Shown here: piece by piece, positions 1-9,617 of the stretch
How the letters are laid out: every line of letters begins with the position of its first letter
Numbering within the stretch: the stretch's first letter is position 1
Assembly: GCA_033064195.1 (NCBI GenBank)
Contig: JARBJD010000103.1
Location: 124,001-188,000, forward strand
Source of the DNA: Blattamonas nauphoetae
Lineage: Eukaryota; Preaxostyla; Oxymonadida
Direction of reading: 5' to 3'
Length of the DNA stretch: 64,000 nucleotides
Made by a program: the position numbers and the translations under genes
Notes under the pieces: generated by a model
The model's database searches: none
What the model was told of the DNA's origin: nothing
Seen by the model: only the letters and a program-made list of their open reading frames with translations

Positions 1-280
1 ATTAGGAGTTTAGAGGACGATCGGCCCAAGAGAGGACAAAGAGGAGGACAAATCGGACAAGCACCTTATATTCACACTGGAACTTTCTCTCAATTAGTTC
101 ATCCAACTTCTGCACTTATCTCAAAAGAGGACAAATCGGACAAATCGGACATGTCCGATTTGTCCCGATCCTCTTCCCCACGATGAGTTGTCTTCGTCAT
201 CTCTTTTCTTTCAGGACCTCTCATTCCGCAATTTGACTTCCGTTCTACATTCAACCCTTCTATTGTCGGGTTCTAAATCA
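1..280. repeat. Dispersed repeat A, copy 1 (cut by window edge)
   Basis: The block with GGACGATCGGCCCAAGAG, then a shared stretch reading CTTTCTCTCAATTAGTTCATC, then runs of GGACAAATCGGAC, recurs in the same order at about 1469-1745. Similarity fades towards position 280 and weak matches may continue to about 590. No coding frame is convincing. It could be an old non-autonomous element or a duplicated 5' flank of a gene family; the sequence does not decide between them. Confidence 0.75.
138..165. repeat. Perfect 28-bp palindrome
   Basis: Fourteen bases ending in ATCGGACA at position 151 are followed by their exact reverse complement, giving a 28-bp palindrome centred between 151 and 152. It sits inside dispersed repeat A. 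In the second copy (around 1593-1620) only the central GGACATGTCC is kept, and the right side has become a run of TGTCC units. It could be a cruciform or a dyad protein-binding site. Confidence 0.85.
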
Positions 281-1468
281 ATTTTGTCTGTGTTAAATCC
301 AAATTCGTGAAAAACCACTTGACCCAGAATTGACTCCTCTTCTTCTTGTCATTGATATCGTATCGAATTAATCTGGTGAAAAATCACTCCATCAGTATGT
401 ATCTCCGCTGTTATTACCCTCTTCTTCCCATGTTTCTCATCATTTATCCGACATAGATGACTTGATCGTGTAACAATCTGAAATAAACAGAAAGAAATGA
501 AATAGGAAAAACTCCCAACATCAGTATGCATCTTTATTGTTTCTATACTCATTTTCATCAAATAGCCGAACCACATACCTCCTCTGTTCTTCCGAACAAC
601 ACGGAGAACTTCAAGGACATCCCGTTCCCGACACTGTCCAGAACTCCGCCTTTCTCTTTGTCAGAACGTGATTTGAAGGAACCAATCACCTCTTCAGATT
701 TGACACAATCTCCGACTCACTCACAATCGAGAACTGTATCGAAGCCAAACGGAAGGAGGATCTGAACGTGCCGCTCTCCGAAAATAGGCTACTGCCACAG
801 AATGAAACAGATTCCCTCATCGTACACACGGGAAATGATGTGTTGAGCGGGTCTTATTCATGCAAAGAATTGCGGAACGAACGTGGGCAGCCAATTTACA
901 ACCAGCCTCCGATGATTAGGCGGATGACTCACTTTTTCTCGATCAACTTCCGAAACAAACCACCAAGTGCGACTCTGACGATATTTCATCATTCTGCTCT
1001 GACTTGCGATTGAAGAGAAGCCGACACGAGAAAATGGCGATCAAGACGGATTTCACCGCATACTCGATTTAAAATACGATAAATATCATGCGCATCAGTA
1101 CCTAGTCTTATGATGTGTAGCGGACGGACAGAGCACCAGATCTTGAGGACAGAGGACAGAGGTCTTGTCCGATTCGGAAACTCGGCTTTTCCTGCACTTC
1201 TTTCGCCTGAAATCACCTTCTCTCAGCTCGTCATCCACTTCTTGTCTCTATTCTGACCTGAACAATACCAAAGAAATCATGAGAAGACCGGAAAAGACGC
1301 TTTAAAAACCCATCATTGTGTATTGTCTTTTTCAGTATATATAGGGTGAATTTATCTTTCAATACTCGATCATATCCGTCGTGTGATGTTAAAAATGGCT
1401 GAAAAGGGTGAAAAAATCGTTTTGGAGGTGAATTTCGAGCTTCAGGTGCTCTGTCCGATAAACTCCTA
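281..1468. other. No gene recognised
   Basis: Only short open frames (under about 110 codons) occur here, on both strands, with no motif or signal that I recognise. A GAGGACAGAGGACAG run near 1150 resembles the GGACA-rich part of the dispersed repeats. The stretch is probably decayed or non-coding sequence. Confidence 0.5.
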
Positions 1469-1745
1469 AATTGGAGTTTACAGGACGATCGGCCCAAGAG
1501 AGGACAGAATAGGACAAAATCGGACAAGCACCTTATATTCAAACTGGAACTTTCTCTCAATTAGTTCATCCAACTTCTGCAGTTCTCTCAAAACAGGACA
1601 AATCGGACATGTCCTGTCCTGTCCTGTCCTATGATCTGATCATCTTCCCCATGTCAAGTTATTCTCGTTCTCTCGCTTCTTTCAGATCCTCTCATCCCGC
1701 GAATTGAAGTCAGTACTCCATTCAACACTTCTTCTGTCTGGTAAT
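1469..1745. repeat. Dispersed repeat A, copy 2
   Basis: This is the second copy of the repeat at 1-280, in the same orientation, with scattered substitutions and a local expansion of TGTCC units near 1605-1622. Just upstream, TAAACTCC and GGAGTTTA form an 8-bp inverted repeat around a six-base centre at about 1458-1480, marking the edge of the conserved block. From 1746 to about 2640 I see no gene; weak similarity to 281-590 suggests that a longer, decayed copy may continue. Confidence 0.75.
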
Positions 1746-2639
1746 GACTCAATTTTGCCTCCATTGAAACACAATTAATGAAGATCTGCTCGACTCATCG
1801 TATGCTCTTCTCTTCTCTGTCAATGAGAATAAACTCAGTTGATAGATGCAAATCTAACAATATTAGTTTGCCCTTCCATTGTTTTTTCCATTTTATTCGT
1901 GTTTTTCTCTTCATTAGTCTGGAATTGGCGTCTGGTTCAAATCCAGATATGATCTAGATCGAAAGAAATGAGATATTGAAGATTCATCATATCAGTATGT
2001 CTCTCCATTGTTTTAACACTCGTATTTTCCTATTTCTCTCTCTTGGTTCGGAGTAGATATCTTGATCGCACCCAAGTCTGAAGTAGAGGTCGTGAGGATG
2101 TGCTACGAAGTCGCTCACACAACAACTTCATCGAAAAAGCCTGCCGTTCGGATTGATCATCTTCATATCATCTCCTATCTCCAACCACTTAACATCCTAA
2201 TCATCAAAACGAAACCCAAAATAACACGTGTCAGATCCACTTCACTAGGTGATATTCACACGTTTGTTCTTCGTTCTCGATCATTCTCTCATTCCATAAC
2301 AGACAGCCATCACCGTTTCTCTTCTTCAACATCTTCCGATGCCACAAATCCAGAACAGAAACTTCAGAACGGAAGTGTACCAGTTTTGCAACATATCTGT
2401 CATTTCTGCGGCCTTTTTCGCCCTCAACAGATTCACTTCATCATTGTTTTTCGATCAATGCAGAGGATGTTCATGTACTGTTCATGTTCTTGATCTCTCA
2501 CTCGACATTCCACTACAGCGCAATCTCACAATCATCTTTCATATCTCTTTCATTATCCGATGATATTTCTATCAATTCGCGCACACGGCTATCCATTCAT
2601 TCTCATTTCGACCAATCTCATGACATCAACATCCAAATC

Positions 2640-3780
2640 GAACCTGACACCCTGTGAAGTACCCAGGCCCGTTCTCCTTCTTTCGGTGGCATGGCAGGAT
2701 CCTCAGCAGCTATCCGCCGCACAGCTTTATCTGCTTCGTCAGGTCAACTCGACACTCAACCTCGGAGTTCAAACTCAACACTTGCGATTTTCATGATTCT
2801 ATGTCGCTGTCTCTCTTCAAACACTCCGATTCGCACCCTTCGCTAGGCATCATCACTCTTCAGGTTGCTTGTCAAGCCTCGCCCACTGCCTCTCCAGATG
2901 TCTGCCAACATCACCACAATCGCGAAAGAAACGTCAGCCTGCTGAGAACGAAGCACTCATGTGCTCGCTCACATCACCAAAAGCACCATCGTGCGTCCGT
3001 CTCTGTCGACGTCATTCCCCTGCAAACCTTCTGTCCCTCCATGAACTCATCATCATCTCTCTTTCTCCGTCACTCCGCTCCAACCTTCCTGCAACTGTCG
3101 CTCTCCTTCATTCTCATTCTCCCATTCTCCAACAACAAAGCTCACCTCCGCCACCTCAACCCGACACCAGAAAGGACATCAACCAGTGGCTCTCGTCTCA
3201 CTTGCACTAGTCCACATCAACAACGTCATCGCAGTTGGAAAACGTGGATGAGCGACTTGAAGAGCAGAAGGCAGCCGACAAGCAGTTCATGTCGTGCTGC
3301 TCCACATGTTGAGGATAAACTCTCCACTGTGTATGTCCAGACATCACTTCGCTGACCAACAAAAGACCATCCATCCCCTCTCCACTGTCAGGTGACATAC
3401 TCGACATTGGCCTCCGCTGTCCCATCACCATCATTCTGCTCCGCCAACGGAGAAGACGAATCAGTTCAGGAGACCGAGGTGGACTCAGTCAGACTGCTTG
3501 TTCTCGTCTTCGAACATCACTTCCGACCAGACTGAATTCGCTCATCCACAACTTCATGCTTTCATCAAAACTGATGATGAATGCTCTGAGAAAGATCAGA
3601 CAACAGCAAACAACAATACTCGCTCCTCATCGGAGTCAACATCCTCTCGACAGAAGACCAACACGCCCACCCTCCCCGATCATGGCAGAGATAGCCACAC
3701 ACGAACTTGACAGCCCTTTCATCATCACCACCACAATCTCAACACTCGATCTTCTCGTTCCATGAACCAGATTCACCAAC
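2640..3780 (+). pseudogene. Decayed copy of the tail of the TTBK-like kinase gene
   Basis: Translated pieces in changing frames match, in the same order, the C-terminal tail of the kinase encoded at 22658-28171 on the other strand. Examples are NEALMCSL against NEALLRSL, HLRHLNPTPERT against VLRHLNPTQDRT, DINQWLSS against DINRWLSS, QQKTIHPLS against QQKTVHPLS, NNTRSSSESTSSRQ against NNTRSSSVSASSRQ, and HELDSPF against HDLDSPF. The frame changes many times and stops interrupt it, so it is a dead copy. Nothing resembling the kinase domain precedes it; only the disordered tail is present. Similarity becomes unclear after about 3780. Confidence 0.8.
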
Positions 3781-3969
3781 TCTATAGCTTCCGCAGAACT
3801 TCTCCACATCGAAATCAAGCTGTCGGAAAGGAACACCAGATAAAGTCACAATCCATCAGACGATGCAAGCTCGGTCATTCTTTTCTCCAGTACCTTCACG
3901 GTACTATATCTTCGGCTCCTCATTCTCGTCGTGCACATCGAGCGATGATGGAGGAGTGATTTCTGTGTC

Positions 3970-5122
3970 CTGCTCAGCCAACCCATTTTCTTCGCTATCC
4001 TGATCACGCTCTCGTTCTCCCTCCTTCCGTTCAGCTCAGATGTGCTTTATTCCCCAACGACAGCCCAAGTGTTTGTTTCTGGAGCCAGCTGCTTCTTGGA
4101 TGGAGGATTCGAAGCGGACTACAAACTGTCGGACATGGACTTGAAATTTGATCTGAACTCGGCGATGCCTCCCGTGCCATTCTCGTCCGGCGTGGGTGAT
4201 ATGCTCCTGAAATCATGCAAATTCGAACGCACTTGTATTCTGAACTCAGCACTCGTCTGTGACGTCTCTGAAACTGTTGCTCTCGAGTCATCGTCGTTCT
4301 CAACCACACTCACACTCAGCCACTTATCATCCTCGACTCGATCCAACCGGTGACATTCCAGAATGGACAATTTGATGATTGTGTCTCATCGACACTAATC
4401 GAAGCAGTTGGAACTCCAAATGTCTCCAACCTGTCCATCAACCAGTCTCGCAGCTTAACACCGACAACGAAGGATAGTGTGAATACGAAACAGGAATCTT
4501 GTTGCTGACGAGTTTCTCCACAACCACCACGTTGACTGTGTTCATTGCCGTTGCTGAATGCATTGCCGTGCAATGTGGCGGGTCTCTCGACTTGAAAAGT
4601 GTGTCGATGTCTGGAAACGGCGTTTCCAAAGGCAAGTTTGCTCCAGCACGGAAGTACATTCGATGTGTTTCAGAGGGAACAGCGAACATAGCCTCGGCAA
4701 GTGGAGATGGAGCAGATGCTCCCCTGCACTGGATCTCGGGCTCCGAATCCACAATCAGGAAAGATGACAAAACACACGCGTCTCCTCTCTTCGTCGCTGA
4801 ACTTAAGAACAATGAGAGCACCAGCACACTCACCAAGTACGGGACGACCAAATTCGCTTGGAAATGGCGACTCCTCTTCTCCTATCCCAAGAATCAAAAG
4901 AAGCCAACTCTTGCATCTCAGCAAAAACCAGACAACATCCAACAAGACATCAAGTTTAAAGACGAGATCATGGTCGCGGATCCAACAACAGCGTATTTCG
5001 GCAAGCACAACAGCGATTCACACGCTGGACTCGAGAGGGGAAAAGGGAGAGGACGGGACAAGGGAGGAGTGAGAGAAGTTGGGAAGGAAGTGGAGGGAGA
5101 GAAAAGTGTTGAGATAAAATGA
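3970..5122 (+). pseudogene. Decayed beta-helix surface-protein gene
   Basis: The relic opens with a hydrophobic, signal-peptide-like stretch (FFAILITLSFSLLPFSSDVL, near 3980-4040). Short Ser, Thr, Leu and Cys-rich turns follow, such as MLLKSCKFERTCILNSALV, typical of the beta-helix proteins encoded at 36090-38780 and 41470-45304. A later open part (4499-5122) carries SVSMSGNGVSKGKFAPARKY and THASPLFVAELKNNES. Frames change near 4350 and 4500, and no membrane segment ends the reading frame, so I call it a broken family member. Its 5' side abuts the kinase-tail relic. Confidence 0.6.
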
Positions 5123-6004
5123 CGGAACGAGGTGTTTTCATTGGCGAAGACAGCATAGCTGGCTCTCTCGTCCAGTGCATTCGCATCGACAGGCACGCTT
5201 GTCAACTTCGTTCAGGTTTCTGAATGGAAAATCTGCATCACCACACCACATCCCATCTTTTTCTGATCCACTCACAATGACGATGATGAGCGTTTCAGCT
5301 GTGCAAGAAAGAACTGGATCAGTCAAAACGCAAACGATTCTTTTCTCGACAGCTTTGGTTTGGGCAAACTACCGATGAATCTTGTGTCAATTTCGCACAG
5401 TCCGTTGGGATGCTCATTTTTTTGATGAATGAAAGGGAGATCACCGTTGATGAAACTGCTTATCGACCTCGTATCCCTGATACAGTCAAAACGAAATGAA
5501 TAAGATGCAACCAGAACAATCTGTGGACAGTGCAAGTTGCGAGACCTTTCAGAGTGGCCATCCACTTCGACATGTTTGAATCGATCATCATCCGACGACA
5601 TATTACTCATTGACCAGCTCTTCTCGGTCCGATTGCTACAGAAGGATGGAATAGGAACAGCGAAGACGCGAAGAAGAGAACAGATGACGAATGTTGGAGA
5701 ACATAACCTCAGTAACCTCTGATTGTGTTCCCACTTATGACAACGACACGCTATTTGCCGTTTTCGCACCTCACACGAAAAGTGAGACTCTGAGAATCCA
5801 CAACCGACGAAGCAGGATGAACATGGAAGAAAGACATGATGAAGAAGGACTGAGAAAGCTGAAACGATTATCATTCCATTCACCTCTCGTTTTTTATGAA
5901 TACATTGAGAAGATTTCGTTTTCATTTCTAGTTTAAACAACACAAACTGTGAAGTGAGATTTGGATTTGATCGGACCCATAATAAGAGTTTTTATCCCAA
6001 ACTC
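5123..6004. other. No gene recognised
   Basis: A 206-codon open frame on the minus strand (5323-5943) and shorter ones on the plus strand are present. Their composition and lack of any motif make them look like chance frames in decayed sequence. I see no repeat copy or RNA gene here. Confidence 0.4.
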
Positions 6005-6170
6005 GCTCATTATGACTTTATTCTCCACAAGAAGCTAAAATCAGTCCTAAAATGTTTTTTTTCACCAGAAACGCCCAAAAATCTCAATTTTCTTTCAATA
6101 TCGGAATCGGACAAGAAAAAGAGGAGGACGGACAGAAATGGAGGAGGACAGGACAACTACTCATCATAAA
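6005..6170 (+). repeat. Dispersed repeat B, copy 1
   Basis: The block ends in a conserved core, ATCGGACAAGAAAAAGAGGA, followed by GGACGGACAGAAA and GGAGGACAGGACAACT. It has a diverged AT-rich 5' part with CCTAAAATG and TTTCTTTCAAT, and it recurs in the same orientation at 8945-9106. It lies immediately upstream of a decayed surface-protein gene. Its GGACA-rich composition resembles repeat A, but the order is different. Confidence 0.8.
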
Positions 6171-6329
6171 CCTAGTCTCATCAACGACGATGAATCTTCG
6201 AGGAAAAGAAACAAGAATCTATTCTACATGGTTGGTGGACGAAGCTCGTCAACATGAATCTCGGACGTGGAAAAACAAAGCAAACTACCATGAAGAAACG
6301 ATCAAATTCATATTTATCTTCTCAAATTG

Positions 6330-7600
6330 TTCGATTTATGTTTCATGGATGATAATTGATTGTCGAGGGATGTTTCTTTCGAACGGACAACTCTCGAACT
6401 CCAACGTGGTCATTTCGTCAAGCATGATCATCTCAAATCCTGCATGTTCCCCATTTATGCTTGTCTGTTCTGAGGTGAACGATGGATGTTCAATTTCTTT
6501 CATTGACGTTGTTCCCAGATCGAGTGAACTTCGGACACTCCTTCCACTGATTGCCTTTTCCCCAATCCGCAAATTCTCCTCCGCCCAACCACCCTGCTCT
6601 GAGATAAACAGTGCAGCTTCTGTCAGCTGCTCCGGTCTCCTCATTCACGTCACCAGCCTCGTTCTTGGAACTGGTCCTCTCCTCTCTCCCCAGGACACTT
6701 TCGACAGAACAGAATCAAGTCGTACCGACTCAACTCACAGTTGACTCATCTCTCCTCTCTTCCCGCCTCCTGACACAATGAGCTCGAACCAACTTAGTGG
6801 AACAGGGTGTGTGGACTCAACAACGGAGAATCCCTCGTCTGCTCGAACGTCTCCTTCACCCCTTGCCGCCTCCTTCAACAGAATCATCCAGAAATCAACG
6901 GCATCGTTCAAAACCACATCACGTTCAGTCGCTGTTTGTTCATGGCGTGTTCAGCGCAGTTTGATGGAAGTGCGACACTCTCCGGCCCTTCCTCTCTTTC
7001 CATCTCAGGCTCGGTTTTCCAGCCAGTCTCTGCCTCATACTCTTCATGGACTGCTGCCGTCCTCCCTCTGAAGGCGAGGTGAGTTGTGCCATGCGCCTCG
7101 CAGACAGCTCCGGGCTCGTTCTGGACAGCGTGATATTCAGAGGAATCGACTCTTCAGAAGGGATGGAGTTCGTGCTCCAGAACCCAGGGTGCTCGTCGTT
7201 GTTCGCAACAAGAATCACGAACTGTGACTCCACGACAATTGCCGAGAATTACCTGATCGTTGACGAGGACAGACTGGACAGTACGCTGATCCCTCATCCA
7301 ACACAAAACGCCATCACCAGCAGGATCTTGTATAATCTTCTCGACGAGGCCACAGCGACTCTTCAGAGATTCGCAGAATCGGCCGTCGAAGGAAGGATGA
7401 TCGCCACCCCTTTTCTCGCTTCCTCATCTTCGATTTTCCAGAGCTTGACACACAATCTGCTCTCAGTGAAGTGCACATCCGACGAATTCATCGTCGATCC
7501 TTCGATTCAATCATCAACTCATTCAATATTCCTCTCAACATGCGTCCTCACCCTCAACAGTGGTCACCTTATCCCAATCACCTCGTTCTGATGGTACTGT
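6330..7600 (+). pseudogene. Second decayed beta-helix surface-protein gene
   Basis: At least three plus-strand frames carry pieces with the look of the family. They include VISSSMIISNPACSPFMLVC near 6410-6470, CSNVSFTPCRLLQQNHPEIN and FSRCLFMACSAQFDGSATLS near 6840-6970, SSLSISGSVFQPVSASYSSW near 6990-7050, and DSSGLVLDSVIFRGIDSSEG near 7100-7160. The Cys, Ser, Val-rich turns and the 'FxxCxA...SLSISGSxF' pattern are those of right-handed beta-helix surface proteins. The frame breaks several times, no C-terminal membrane segment follows, and a minisatellite begins just downstream. Confidence 0.65.
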
Positions 7601-7718
7601 CGTTCACTTCACCGGACAGGCCATCACTGACGCGCTTCACAACCACTCTCGACACAGTAGTCCTGACTACGTGAGATACACTCAGAGTGGACTCGGAATG
7701 CCGACAGGAACTTTCACT

Positions 7719-8617
7719 CTCCACGATCTCCCGTCCTTCCTCTCCTCGATCGCCCACTCCCTCCTCTTCACGATCTTCCGTCCCTCCTCTCCTCGATCGC
7801 ACACTCCCTCCTCTCCACGATCGCACACTCCCTGCTCTCCACGATCTTCCGTCCCTCATCTCCACGATCGCGCACTCCTTGTTTCCACGATCGCACACTC
7901 CCTGCTCTACACGAACGCACGCTCCCTCCTCTTCACGATCTTCCGTCCCTCCTCTCCACGATCGCGCACTCCCTGCTCTCCACGATCGCACACTCCCTCC
8001 TCTCCACGATCTTCCGTCCCTCCTCTTCACGATCTTCCGTCCCTCCTCTCCACGATCGCACACTCCCTCCTCTCCACGATCGCACACTCCCTCCTCTCCA
8101 CGATCTTCCGTCCCTCCTCTTCACGATCTTCCGTCCCTCCTCTCCACGATCGCACACTCCCTCCTCTCCACGATCGCACACTCCCTCCTCTCCACGATCT
8201 TCCGTCCCTCCTCTTCACGATCTTCCGTCCCTCCTCTCCACGATCGCACACTCCCTCCTCTCCACGATCGCGCACTCCCTCCTCTCCACGATCTTCCGTC
8301 CCTCCTCTTCACGATCTTCCGTCCCTCCTCTCCACGATCGCACACTCCCTCCTCTCCACGATCTTCCGTCCCTCCTCTTCACGATCTTCCGTCCCTCCTC
8401 TCCACGATCGCACACTCCCTCCTCTCCACGATCGCGCACTCCCTCCTCTCCACGATCGCGCACTCCCTGCTCTACTCGAACGCACACTCCCTCCTCTTCA
8501 CGATCTTCCGTCCCTCATCTCCACGATCGCACACTCCCTCCTCTTCACGATCTTCCGTCCCTGCTCTCCACGATCGCACACTCCCTCCTCTCCACGATCG
8601 CGCGTTCACTCCCATTC
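7719..8617. repeat. Minisatellite with 94-bp higher-order period
   Basis: Two related units alternate: a 23-base unit built on CACGATCTTCCGTCCCTCCT and a 24-base unit built on CACGATCGCACACTCCCTCC. In the middle of the array two of each combine into a 94-base block (23+23+24+24), which repeats almost exactly at about 7933, 8027, 8121 and 8215. The flanks are less regular, with GAACGCACAC and CGCGCAC variants. Because 94 is not a multiple of three, the long open frames seen on both strands are a by-product of stop-free repeats, not genes. Confidence 0.95.
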
Positions 8618-8944
8618 ACACACTCAATTCTAAATATATCGATTGCTTCATCTCTCACTTCATTTCAAATCAAATTTCGCCAACGTCAAGCTGTTCCCTC
8701 GGGTTTTCTACGCTAACCGGATGAATTCCGCAGTATCTTCACTCATTTTCTTCCATTTGTTCCGACCCAACCTGAGGTAGTTGTGTGAAGGCGAAGAAGA
8801 GTGCTTGTTTCATCACTACTCCGTCCACTTCCTTCTAACTTCTTTCGTATTCTGTATTTCGCAACATTTCATCGGTAACAAAAGTATTCGAGAAGATTCG
8901 ATCCGTGATCAACCCTCAATGTGATTTGTTGGATCGACTTCGTT
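8618..8944. other. No gene recognised
   Basis: This is unique, AT-richer sequence between the minisatellite and dispersed repeat B copy 2. There is no open frame or motif worth naming. Confidence 0.5.
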
Positions 8945-9106
8945 GATTTTCACGTTTTTTGCAAAATCAAGCCAAATTCGATCCTAAAATGCACTTTTAT
9001 CACTGGAAATATCCAAAATTTTCAATTTTCTTTCAATTTCAGAATCGGACAAGAAAAAGAGGAGGACGGACAGAAAGTGAGGAGGACAGGACAACTTAAC
9101 ATCATA
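8945..9106 (+). repeat. Dispersed repeat B, copy 2
   Basis: This copy matches 6005-6170 in the same orientation, best over the core ATCGGACAAGAAAAAGAGGA and the following GGACGGACAGAAA. The 5' part is diverged but aligns (CCTAAAATG, TTTCTTTCAAT). From 9107 to 9617 I see no gene; a 60-80-codon Lys and Arg-rich minus-strand frame there has no support. Confidence 0.8.
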
Positions 9107-9617
9107 ATGATAGAGTGTTTTCAATGATACGATCACGCCTAATTCAATGTGGATGTGATCGTTCTTCACATATCTCTCCACCAAGTCGTCGCCGTCGCTT
9201 TTTTTCCTTCTTCCCTGAGATACCTCCCACAAAACGCATTGGAATTACTTCTCTCTCCCTTTGTTGTTTCAATTCTTGAGTTTTATCACTAGATTTCATC
9301 TTCATTGCTGAATTATTTCGATCTTTGTTTTCACACTCCATTTCATCTGTCTCTCTCGGCAAAACTTCACGAATCGGAGTAAAAAGTGGTGGTAACATGT
9401 TTTCACATCTCTAAAGAACGATTCAAGACTTTTCTGAGATGAAGATGTGATCGGTCCCATTGGGCAGGTCAATGACATCTTGACATCGAGAAAAACCATG
9501 TCATACAACCCTACAGTCAAGATCATGTTCCTCGTCAGATGTATTTTTTTTCAAATTCCTTCGAATACTCTGTGTTTGTTCTCTCATTGAGACAAATAAT
9601 CGATCGAACCCATTGAG

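Noticed and set aside
349-1560. Short open frames on both strands
   Set aside because: Under about 110 codons, overlapping each other and the dispersed repeats, with no supporting motif.
5323-5943. 206-codon minus-strand open frame
   Set aside because: No domain, signal, membrane segment or family resemblance; it lies in decayed sequence and overlaps other equally open frames.
7560-8724. Long plus-strand open frames of about 350 codons and several minus-strand ones over the minisatellite
   Set aside because: The repeat unit contains no stop in several frames and 94 is not a multiple of three, so all frames stay open. Composition is pure repeat and there is no start context or unique sequence.
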